DNA of 5,275 nucleotides from Verrucomicrobiota bacterium (GTDB lineage: Bacteria > Verrucomicrobiota > Verrucomicrobiia > Limisphaerales > JAEYXS01), in NCBI GenBank assembly GCA_021156225.1, contig JAJNBN010000305.1:1-5275 (forward strand). The letters are read 5' to 3'. The notes beneath the pieces were generated by a model, which worked only from the letters and a program-made list of their open reading frames with translations, searched no databases and had not been told where the DNA came from. This document shows, piece after piece, positions 1 to 5,200 of this stretch. Each line of letters opens with the position of its first letter. Position 1 is the first letter of the stretch. Position numbers and translations under genes: made by a program.

Positions 1-128
1 GCCGGTGGGAAACCGGTCGGGGATTGAAGCGGATTCAAAGGCATCCCGCAACAAGGCGTTTTGCTCCAATAAAAAAGCCGCGTCTTTCGACGCGGCCTTG
101 TGCGCTGCCGACATATTCGCGCAGCACG
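1..128. other. Left-edge region without a supportable gene
   Basis: No gene can be assigned here with confidence. Two competing readings touch the window edge. On the plus strand, frame 1 would end a gene at the TGA at 25-27 after only eight codons (AGGKPVGD). On the minus strand an ATG at 114-112 opens a frame that runs off the left edge (begins MSAAHKAASKDAAF) just after an in-frame stop at 141-139. The two cannot both be easily accommodated with the hairpin at 77-96, which lies inside the minus reading. The plus frame used by the small gene at 129-383 is also open back to the window edge, but its translation here is very basic and does not look like a normal protein start. Confidence 0.4.
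71..96 (-). terminator. Strong hairpin with leftward terminator polarity
   Basis: Two perfect 8-bp arms (GCCGCGTC at 77-84, GACGCGGC at 89-96) flank a 4-nt loop. Read leftward the loop is GAAA, a stable GNRA tetraloop, and the stem is followed by six T (76-71), a textbook intrinsic terminator. Read rightward the stem is followed by CTTGTGCG, a poor U-tract. No convincing leftward gene lies immediately to the right. It may therefore terminate a rightward gene ending at about 27, act against antisense transcription, or be part of an upstream leader. The structure is clear but its role is not. Confidence 0.5.
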
Positions 129-383
129 TTGTTACGGGTCACCCTTTTGCTCGCTGGTTTCTATGTGGGCGCTGGTCATGCCACCGGGGAGAAGGAAGAA
201 ACAACTATCGCAGCGAATACATTGGAGCTGCTCGCTGAACCGCTGGGAGAAAAGTGGCTGGGACGCGTGCAACGGTCTAGGAGTGCGGAACCGCTGATGG
301 ATGGGACTTATCGTCAGGCTCCGCTGAGTGAGGCGAATTGGGAGCGGCTGCGGCAGCATCCGCAGTTTCTTAAGACGTCATGA
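129..383 (+). CDS. Small putative exported protein, function unknown
   Basis: I do not recognise a family. The frame ends at the TGA at 381-383, which overlaps the ATG of the downstream dihydrouridine synthase (ATGA), a typical translational-coupling junction and the main support that this is a gene. I prefer the TTG at 129, which gives 84 residues. The start then reads as a short signal peptide: a basic n-region (MLR), a hydrophobic stretch VTLLLAGFYVGAG at residues 4-16, and a possible cleavage after GHA at residue 18. The mature part is polar and helix-prone (LELLAEPLGEKWLGRV, then PLSEANWERLRQHPQF near the end). No cysteine follows the hydrophobic stretch, so it is not an obvious lipoprotein. 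The alternative ATG at 24 adds 35 very basic residues and runs through the hairpin at 77-96, so it is less likely. No Shine-Dalgarno sequence is visible. The antisense frame at 132-359 is rich in Ser, Gln, Pro and His and looks like a shadow. Confidence 0.5.
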   Translation: MLRVTLLLAGFYVGAGHATGEKEETTIAANTLELLAEPLGEKWLGRVQRSRSAEPLMDGTYRQAPLSEANWERLRQHPQFLKTS

Positions 384-1429
384 CACGTCACGATCAGTTC
401 AATGCCCTGCTGCAAGGTTCCGAGCCGATCCTTGCGCTCGCGCCGATGCAGGATGTGACGGACCAGCCGTTTTGGTCGTTGATGAGCCGCTACGGCGGGC
501 CGGATGTTTATTACACGGAATACTTTCGCGTCCAGCCGACGTCCAAGCCGGAGAAGTGGATCCTTGATGCACTGATCAATAACACCACGGGCAAACCGGC
601 CGTGGCACAGATGATCGGCAATGACATCCCTGCCCTCGTGCGCACCGCGAAAGAGCTGGAGAAGTATGACATCGTGGCGGTGGATTTAAATCTCGGCTGC
701 CCTGCGCCAGTCGTTTATCGCAAGTGTGCGGGTGGCGGATTGCTGCGTGAGCCCAAGCGCGTGGATAGCATCCTCGGGGCCTTGCGTGATGCGGTGTCCG
801 TGAAGTTCACGGTGAAGACACGCATCGGGTTCGACAGTCCGGCGGTGTTCGAAGAATTGTTGCCGATCTTCGCGAAGCATTCCATCGACCTGCTGACGGT
901 GCATGGGCGCACGGTGCTGGAGATGTATCGCTCCGAGGTGCATTACGATTACATCGCCAAGGCGGTACAGGCGATGCGTTGCCCGGTCATCGCGAATGGC
1001 AATGTGTATTCACCGGGCAAGGCAGAGGATGTGCTGAAGCAAACAGGGGCGAAGGGATTGATGATCGGGCGAGGTGCAATCCGCAATCCGTGGCTCTTCG
1101 AGCAAATCAGGCAGCATCGCCGCGGCGAGCCGATATTTGTGCCGAGTGGTCGCGAGGTGTTGGACTATGTGGAGCGGCTTTGGGAGATGACGCCGGCGGA
1201 GAATTTTCGCGAGAATGCGCAGGTGCAAAAGATGAAGAAGTATATGAACTATCTCGGCCTCGGCGTGGAGCCGACGGGGCAGTTCCTGCACGACATCCGC
1301 CGCGCGACGACCAAGGCGGAGTTCTTTCAGATCTGCCAGACGTTCATGGATAACGATGCGCCGATGCCGTTGCTACCGTTCAAGCTGGAATTGGCGGCGA
1401 CGGATGTGGTCGGTGGGGAGCATCTTTAG
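380..1429 (+). CDS. dus: tRNA-dihydrouridine synthase (Dus family)
   Basis: Flavin-dependent enzyme of the Dus family, which reduces specific uridines in tRNA to dihydrouridine in the cytoplasm using FMN and NADPH. The 349 residues match the usual family length. Visible motifs, in order along the TIM barrel, are APMQDVTD at 21-28 (FMN-binding first strand), TEYFRV at 46-51, DLNLGCPAP at 102-110 with Cys107 as the expected catalytic acid, CAGGGLL at 116-122, VKTRIG at 145-150, TVHGRT at 173-178, ANGNV at 205-209, and the phosphate-binding GLMIGRGA at 226-233 followed by NPWLF. The C-terminal part (about 255-349) would be the helical tRNA-binding domain. The TEYFRV and LTVHGRT segments look somewhat more like DusC than DusA or DusB, but I cannot fix the subgroup or the target position. 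The ATG at 380 overlaps the stop of the preceding small gene, suggesting coupled translation. All key residues are present and nothing suggests truncation. Confidence 0.95.
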   Translation: MTRHDQFNALLQGSEPILALAPMQDVTDQPFWSLMSRYGGPDVYYTEYFRVQPTSKPEKWILDALINNTTGKPAVAQMIGNDIPALVRTAKELEKYDIVAVDLNLGCPAPVVYRKCAGGGLLREPKRVDSILGALRDAVSVKFTVKTRIGFDSPAVFEELLPIFAKHSIDLLTVHGRTVLEMYRSEVHYDYIAKAVQAMRCPVIANGNVYSPGKAEDVLKQTGAKGLMIGRGAIRNPWLFEQIRQHRRGEPIFVPSGREVLDYVERLWEMTPAENFRENAQVQKMKKYMNYLGLGVEPTGQFLHDIRRATTKAEFFQICQTFMDNDAPMPLLPFKLELAATDVVGGEHL

Positions 1430-1443
1430 CCTGCTTTTCAGGG

Positions 1444-1477
1444 AAATAGAAAAGGCGCATCTCCTGCGAGATGCGCC
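1444..1477 (-). terminator. Intrinsic terminator between convergent genes
   Basis: Perfect 10-bp inverted arms (GGCGCATCTC at 1454-1463 and GAGATGCGCC at 1468-1477) surround a 4-nt loop. Read leftward the stem is followed by TTTTCTATTT (1453-1444), so it should end transcription of the DUF1080 gene, whose stop codon is about 20 bp upstream of it at 1499. Rightward it stands 24 bp past the stop of the dihydrouridine synthase gene but has a poor tail (CTCAAATGTTT), so it would serve that gene less efficiently. Confidence 0.85.
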
Positions 1478-1498
1478 CTCAAATGTTTAAGCTGAATA

Positions 1499-2251
1499 TT
1501 ACTTCAGGTCTTTGATGCGGACGTTCTTGAATTGAACGGTCATCGGCGGGCCGGCGTGGATCTGCAAGGCTAGGATGCCTTCCTTCGCACCTTTGACCGC
1601 ATCTTCATCCGTCACATCCACGGTCTGCTTGCCGTTGATGAAATGCTGGAGGTGGTTGCCTTTGGCGATGATCACGTAATCATTCCAGTCTTCGCTCTTG
1701 ATGCCCGCCTGGATCTCGTCGGACTTGCCCACTTCGCCGGTCACTTTTACTTCGGCCTTTTTCGTCTTCTTGCCGTTCTGTTCCACTTCGGCTTCCGGCT
1801 TCACCGCGGTCTTCTGTCCGCGCTGGGCCAAGATGCCGCGACCGCGTTCCTCATAGAGGATGCCGCTGTAGGTCTTGCCCGCCTCGAAGTCCGCCTGATA
1901 ACCGCCGACGATCGGACCGAAGTCACCTTGGGAAAGTTCTTTGCTGCGGTATTGGATGCCGGAATTGCCCGCCACAATCTTGTAGGACAGGCGCAGTTCG
2001 AAGTCAGCCACGGTGCCATTCGTATAGATCAGGAACGTGTTGTGCGTGAGGGTGGATTTCTTTGCATCATCCGGTTTGGCGGGCGTCTTGCCCGTGATGG
2101 CGCCGTCCTGCACAGACCAGAGATCCAAGTTACCTTTCCAGCCGGTCAGGTCCTTGCCGTTAAAGATGGGTTTGAAGCCTTTTTCCGCATCCGCAGCAGA
2201 AATTGAGAGGGCGACCGCCGTAGCGGCAACGAAAGTGAGCAGAGATTTCAT
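1499..2251 (-). CDS. Secreted DUF1080 / 3-keto-disaccharide-hydrolase-type protein
   Basis: A 250-residue exported protein of the DUF1080 family (Pfam 3keto-disac_hyd, concanavalin/LamG-like beta-sandwich), which is greatly expanded in Verrucomicrobiota, Planctomycetota and Bacteroidota. Members have been linked to cleavage of 3-keto-glycosides; the substrate here is not known. Residues 1-20 form a signal peptide (MKSLLTF, a hydrophobic core TAVALSIS, Ala-rich end). The domain opens with FNGKDLTGWKG (30-40) and continues with LWSVQDGAITG (44-54), GNSGIQYRS (95-103), GGYQADFEAGKTYSGILYEE (116-135), RGRGILAQRGQ (136-146), DWNDYVIIAKGNHLQHFING (188-207), and closes with LQIHAGPPMTVQFKNVRIKDL (229-249). 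All are hallmark stretches, so the fold is complete. Residues 147-178 form a Lys/Glu/Val-rich charged segment that looks longer than usual. The ATG has no clear Shine-Dalgarno sequence and sits close to a good promoter (2267-2294). The gene is probably its own transcript and ends at the hairpin 1444-1477. Confidence 0.92.
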   Translation of the reverse strand: MKSLLTFVAATAVALSISAADAEKGFKPIFNGKDLTGWKGNLDLWSVQDGAITGKTPAKPDDAKKSTLTHNTFLIYTNGTVADFELRLSYKIVAGNSGIQYRSKELSQGDFGPIVGGYQADFEAGKTYSGILYEERGRGILAQRGQKTAVKPEAEVEQNGKKTKKAEVKVTGEVGKSDEIQAGIKSEDWNDYVIIAKGNHLQHFINGKQTVDVTDEDAVKGAKEGILALQIHAGPPMTVQFKNVRIKDLK

Positions 2252-2266
2252 ATATGGTTCGCTGCT

Positions 2267-2294
2267 CTTATAGACGGAATCGGGCGGCTGGCAA
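2267..2294 (-). promoter_or_regulatory. Sigma70-type promoter for the DUF1080 gene
   Basis: On the minus strand TTGCCA (2294-2289, five of six matches to TTGACA) is followed after 16 bp by TATAAG (2272-2267, five of six matches to TATAAT). The expected start of transcription, about 7 nt further on, falls near 2260, only about 9 nt before the ATG at 2251. The resulting leader would be too short for a normal Shine-Dalgarno sequence, and none is seen. Confidence 0.55.
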
Positions 2295-2336
2295 TTCAGG
2301 AATGGTACGAGAACTGACAGGAACCCGAGAGAACGG

Positions 2337-3014
2337 TCATTTGGCGGATGATTTCAGCAGGATAAGAAACTGTTCAGCGACAGCCCTTTGCCTGCTATTT
2401 AACCGGACCAATGGTCGTTTTTCACGCAGCAAGGCCAGCGCTTCAGCTACAGTTTTCGCCGTGCCTTGGTGAAGCAAGACAGCCACTGCTAACAGCCCCG
2501 TCCGTCCATGCCCTTGCGCGCAGTGAACAAACGTCCGTCCCGGTTTCAGTTTCTGAACGGCGGCCAGTAAAGCTTCCGCCCGCGGAGCAGAACCATCCAG
2601 CATGGGCACTGTCTGATAGCCGGATGAGTTACGATGTGGCAATGATTCCTCAAACTCAGTCGTGAGATCGATGTAATTGGCGAACTCGCCGGGAAGTTCA
2701 TGAGCGAGCAAGCGACGTCCGATCACCAGTTCCGGAGTAATCTCATGCCACGCCGCTTCGCGTGAAGAGAGCCGATACAGATGCCACGTCGCCCATGTAA
2801 CCAACAGCAACGGCAGATGGAGCAACCGGGACCAAAGTGGCAGCGTGCCATCAGCGCGTTTGGAATAGAGGCGATGATGCCCCGTAGCGTGAGCAAGACC
2901 GAGCAGGATCAGGTTCACCCCCAGCCAAGTCAGCAACCAAAACCAGCCACCGAGCGAACCAGCCCAAATGATGAGCAGAATCCCCAAAACAGACAGGGTA
3001 ATGGCATAAGCCAT
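2337..3014 (-). CDS. Membrane-anchored dual-specificity-type protein phosphatase
   Basis: A 225-residue protein with two parts. Residues 1-80 are strongly hydrophobic, with likely membrane segments at about 4-17, 22-42 and 62-79, separated by a basic loop (HHRLYSKR). Residues 95-225 form a cysteine-phosphatase domain of the dual-specificity (DSP) type: NYIDLTTEF (113-121), PMLDGSAP (137-144), and the signature VHCAQGHGRTGLLAV (163-177), in which H164, the nucleophile C165 and R171 satisfy HC-X5-R. D140 is a candidate general acid. The tail EALALLREKRPLVRLNSRQ resembles the DSP domain of bacterial PAP2/DSP-type membrane phosphatases, but no PAP2 motif is seen in the N-terminal part. The substrate could be a phosphoprotein, phospholipid or phospho-sugar. 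I chose the ATG at 3014 because AGAGGA lies 7 nt upstream. A GTG at 3047, overlapping the preceding stop codon as TAGTG, would add 11 residues. The gene is probably co-transcribed with the upstream HEAT gene. Confidence 0.85.
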   Translation of the reverse strand: MAYAITLSVLGILLIIWAGSLGGWFWLLTWLGVNLILLGLAHATGHHRLYSKRADGTLPLWSRLLHLPLLLVTWATWHLYRLSSREAAWHEITPELVIGRRLLAHELPGEFANYIDLTTEFEESLPHRNSSGYQTVPMLDGSAPRAEALLAAVQKLKPGRTFVHCAQGHGRTGLLAVAVLLHQGTAKTVAEALALLREKRPLVRLNSRQRAVAEQFLILLKSSAK

Positions 3015-3027
3015 GATATCATCCTCT
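3015..3027 (-). promoter_or_regulatory. Ribosome binding site deciding the phosphatase start
   Basis: On the minus strand AGAGGA (3027-3022) stands 7 nt before the ATG at 3014. This is a good Shine-Dalgarno match with near-ideal spacing, and it favours that ATG over the GTG at 3047. Confidence 0.6.
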
Positions 3028-3046
3028 AAAACATTTCCGACAGACA

Positions 3047-4219
3047 CTACTGACGTCGCTGGCCTTGCTGCTGCCCATCCTGCCTTTGCCCTTGTCCCTG
3101 ACCTTGACCACGGCGTTGGCCTTCTTCCAATGCCTGCATGGCCTCACGGCGGACCCGCGGATCGCTGTCATTGTCCACTACGTAGCGCAGCCATTGTTGC
3201 ACGGCCGGGTCAGCAGCATGGCTGCTCAACGCATCGGCTGCGCGGGCACGCACTGTGGCGTTGGCGTCCTGCAGGCCGTAAACCAGCGGTACTTTCAAGG
3301 TGGGATCGGACATGTTATCAAAAGCCCCAAAGATTTGCGCCCGGACATTAGGGTCTTGCGTGCTCTGGGCGGTGGCGGCGAAGGAAGCGACGATCTGCTC
3401 CACTTCAGTCTTGGAACCACGCAAGGCCTGCAACGCCAGCAAGCGCTCCTCCATCGGCGCAGCGGGATTCTGTGCCCGGGCTTGCAAGCTCGCGATACGA
3501 TCAGGCGTCGCTCCGCCGCGGCTCAAGGCTTCCATGATCTCCTGGCGAACTCGCGGGTCGGTCTCGGTCTGCAAGCGGGTCCACATCATCTGCTCCACTT
3601 GGGGATCATTGATAAACGGTTGCAGATTCTCTGCAGCCTGCGCACGGATGCCGTTATTGGGATCATTGGAAGCCAGATTGATCATCGGGAGTTTCATGAC
3701 GCTATTGGTGGCGTTCTCCAGACCGCGCAAGATATCCCGTTTGGTGTTCTCGACCGTGGCGGTTTGGAACCAGTTCAGCGCAGCGGTTACGGAGGCATCC
3801 GACAATGCCCGGTTCCGTTGCAAAAGCCGCAGGGCGCTTAGACGTTCACTGTCAGGAAGACTGGCGTCACTGAGCTTGGCCACCAGTTCTTCAATCTTGC
3901 GCTCGGCCAGAGGGATCTGGCCATGCTCCATCAGATAATCCGTCGCGTGGCGCAATTCCACTACTGAATCTTCCACCTCCGCTACGCGCGTTGACAGGCG
4001 GGCATCATCGTAAGCGGCGGCACCCGTGATTGTGTTGCTCCGGCGGGCGGCCTTGCTGGCGGCCAGTGCAGATTCACTCTGGCTGCTGGCGGTCAGGACC
4101 TTCTCCTCCAGTTGTTTGATACGCGCCTCCAATCGGCCAACCGTCTGGAAATGTGAGGCCACGGCGAAAATAGCCAGGCCCGCGAACAGCACCGCCGCGA
4201 TGAACAAGATTTTGCGCAT
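3047..4219 (-). CDS. Membrane-anchored coiled-coil/HEAT-repeat protein
   Basis: No named family is recognised. The protein (390 residues from the ATG at 4219) begins with a signal anchor: MRK, then a hydrophobic helix at about 4-21. A heptad-like, probably coiled-coil stretch follows (RLEARIKQLEEKVLTASSQ at about 29-47) and a second helical stretch around 75-116. From about 120 to 365 the sequence is alpha-helical with HEAT-like units whose turns carry the DP/VR pattern, for example TDPRVRQEIMEAL, QDPNVRAQIFGAF, NATVRARAADAL and SDPRVRREAMQAL. Such repeats form protein-binding solenoids. The tail after about 366 is Gln/Gly/Arg-rich, with four GQ pairs. By the positive-inside rule the solenoid would lie outside the inner membrane, but this is inference. 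A GTG at 4237 could add six residues; I prefer the ATG because it gives a normal MRK anchor start. No good Shine-Dalgarno sequence is visible. Its stop codon lies 32 bp from the phosphatase ATG, so the two are likely an operon and may work together. Confidence 0.8.
   Translation of the reverse strand: MRKILFIAAVLFAGLAIFAVASHFQTVGRLEARIKQLEEKVLTASSQSESALAASKAARRSNTITGAAAYDDARLSTRVAEVEDSVVELRHATDYLMEHGQIPLAERKIEELVAKLSDASLPDSERLSALRLLQRNRALSDASVTAALNWFQTATVENTKRDILRGLENATNSVMKLPMINLASNDPNNGIRAQAAENLQPFINDPQVEQMMWTRLQTETDPRVRQEIMEALSRGGATPDRIASLQARAQNPAAPMEERLLALQALRGSKTEVEQIVASFAATAQSTQDPNVRAQIFGAFDNMSDPTLKVPLVYGLQDANATVRARAADALSSHAADPAVQQWLRYVVDNDSDPRVRREAMQALEEGQRRGQGQGQGQRQDGQQQGQRRQ
3086..3109 (-). 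repeat. Four tandem GGNCAR hexamers encoding (Gly-Gln)4
   Basis: Read on the minus strand: GGTCAA, GGTCAG, GGACAA, GGGCAA in direct succession, in frame within the C-terminal tail of the HEAT gene. Copies differ only at the third base of the Gly or Gln codon. This points to an old expansion or to selection on the protein rather than fresh slippage. The flanking codons continue the Gln/Arg-rich composition. Confidence 0.75.
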
Positions 4220-4279
4220 AATGCAGCCAAGGTTCACCGCCCGAGGCGACCGGCCCGGAAAATGGTGAAACCAACCTTT

Positions 4280-4307
4280 ATGCTACGCCCCTTTGACCAA
4301 ACGTCAA
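4280..4307 (-). promoter_or_regulatory. Possible promoter of the HEAT/phosphatase unit with inverted repeat
   Basis: On the minus strand TTGACG (4307-4302, five of six) is followed after 16 bp by TAGCAT (4285-4280, four of six). The -35 element sits inside a perfect 5-bp inverted repeat, TTGAC-N5-GTCAA (4293-4307), which could be an operator half-site pair. The expected leader to the ATG at 4219 would be about 55 nt. The matches are moderate, and an inverted repeat with such short arms can arise by chance. Confidence 0.35.
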
Positions 4308-4326
4308 TGCAGAGGGATGGCCCCAC

Positions 4327-5148
4327 TTACTTGCTCTTGAGGCCGAAAATGTCGTTTTCGTTGCTGGAGAGGGAGCGGTAATCCTTGGATTCCACATGGC
4401 CATCCGCATAAGTCACATTCGCACGCAGACTGTGCCGGAATCCCGGTTGCTTCGCCGAAGGTCGGCTATCCCAGATGCCCAAAGCATCCGGTGGAAATGT
4501 CGATATGTCAGTACGGTAATAGCCGCCATAGGGATACTTCTCCAAATCTTCCACGTTCGGCTTCGGCACGCCCACATCCCCGATAAGCCAAAGCTGTGCA
4601 GGACGGCGGATGGCCGACAGCCGGTAGCTGCCGCGCTTCTGCCCTTGGCGATCATAGGCATACCAAATGAGCGAATCCAAACCGGTCACATGGTCCAGAT
4701 TCTCAACGACCCCATAGCCCTCCATCTCTTCGCCAAAGGGTGAATCCAAATCCTCGGGGGCGACATTCGGGCAGCGCCAGATGCCTCTTTTCACCGAAAT
4801 GTCCGGCAAATAATGGGCGTCCGAGAGCACGCGATACCACCAGTTCGTGGGGTCGTGCGGCTTGATGGGATTGCGAAACGTCCCGCCAGTGTTCAGGGGC
4901 GGAAGCTGGTCCGCATGGTCGTTGGCATAGGTAACGAAGCCCAAATTCATCTGCCGGAGGTTGCTGATACACTTTACCCCGCGCGCCTTTTGTTTCGCCC
5001 GACCGATGGAGGGAAGCATGAGACTCGCGAGAATGGCGATGACGGCGATCACCACCAGCATCTCCACCAGTGTAAAAGCACGGCACGCCAAACTAATGCT
5101 TCGCTGGCGTCCCAGTTTTTCCGCGGACCGATAAAACAACTTACTCAT
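4327..5148 (-). CDS. Type II pseudopilin-like protein with H-X9-DG motif
   Basis: A 273-residue protein with a prepilin N-terminus: a basic leader (residues 1-24), then FTLVEMLVVIAVIAILASLM (25-44) and LPSIGRAKQKA (45-55), the classic methylation helix. E29 is the conserved Glu5 of the mature form. The residue before the cleavage site is Ala24 instead of the usual Gly. The C-terminal globular part contains ISNLRQMNLGFVTYANDHAD (61-80), a Cys pair (C60, C126), and H239-X9-D249-G250 (RHS...YADGHVE). This H-X9-DG signature is common in the large prepilin-like families of Verrucomicrobiota and Planctomycetota (DUF1559-like). Processing by a prepilin peptidase and assembly in or export through a type II secretion or pilus-like system would be expected. 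No other secretion genes are in view, so its partner system is unknown. The start is well supported by GGGAGAA upstream of the ATG. It lies about 50 bp after the partial membrane-protein gene and may be co-transcribed with it. Confidence 0.9.
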   Translation of the reverse strand: MSKLFYRSAEKLGRQRSISLACRAFTLVEMLVVIAVIAILASLMLPSIGRAKQKARGVKCISNLRQMNLGFVTYANDHADQLPPLNTGGTFRNPIKPHDPTNWWYRVLSDAHYLPDISVKRGIWRCPNVAPEDLDSPFGEEMEGYGVVENLDHVTGLDSLIWYAYDRQGQKRGSYRLSAIRRPAQLWLIGDVGVPKPNVEDLEKYPYGGYYRTDISTFPPDALGIWDSRPSAKQPGFRHSLRANVTYADGHVESKDYRSLSSNENDIFGLKSK

Positions 5149-5154
5149 GGGTTT

Positions 5155-5199
5155 TTCTCCCTGTCACCAAGCAATAAGACGAAGGTTCCGACCTGCCAA
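5155..5199 (-). promoter_or_regulatory. Ribosome binding site and weak promoter before the prepilin gene
   Basis: On the minus strand GGGAGAA (5161-5155) lies 6 nt before the ATG at 5148 and is a good Shine-Dalgarno sequence. Further upstream TTGGCA (5199-5194) is followed after 17 bp by TATTGC (5176-5171). The -35 match is good (five of six) and the -10 match poor (three of six), so the promoter part is tentative. No terminator hairpin separates this gene from the one upstream. Confidence 0.4.
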
Positions 5200-5200
5200 T

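Noticed and set aside
1..27. Possible C-terminus of a rightward gene (AGGKPVGD, then TGA).
   Set aside because: Eight codons are too few to support a gene, although the hairpin 50 bp downstream would fit as its terminator.
1..114. Minus-strand frame from ATG at 114 running off the left edge (38 codons, starts MSAAHKAASKDAAF).
   Set aside because: It reads plausibly as protein, but a leftward terminator hairpin with six T lies inside its first codons, there is no ribosome site, and other frames in this stretch look equally protein-like. It cannot be judged without sequence to the left.
132..359. Minus-strand 75-codon frame ending 35 bp before the leftward hairpin, which would fit it as a terminator.
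   Set aside because: It is codon-aligned antisense to the rightward small gene; its composition (Ser, Gln, Pro, His and Arg rich) is typical of a shadow, and the rightward frame has the ATGA junction with dus.
1643..2206. Plus-strand 187-codon frame opposite the DUF1080 gene.
   Set aside because: It is codon-aligned antisense to a gene with clear family motifs; the translation shows no recognisable domain and is explained by the lack of rare codons on the sense strand.
2300..2336. Repeated GAGAAC/GAGAGAAC motifs between the phosphatase and DUF1080 genes, examined as a possible terminator or operator.
   Set aside because: They are short imperfect direct repeats with no hairpin and no T-tract, so no function can be supported.
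3065..3938. Two long plus-strand frames (258 and 212 codons) opposite the HEAT gene.
   Set aside because: Antisense shadows in GC-rich coding DNA. The minus-strand product has a signal anchor, HEAT periodicity and sensible spacing to its neighbour, while the plus-strand translations have no domain-like features.
4235..4262. GC-rich stretch between the prepilin and HEAT genes, examined as a terminator.
   Set aside because: Only short self-complementary pieces such as CCGGGCCGG occur and no T-tract follows in either direction.
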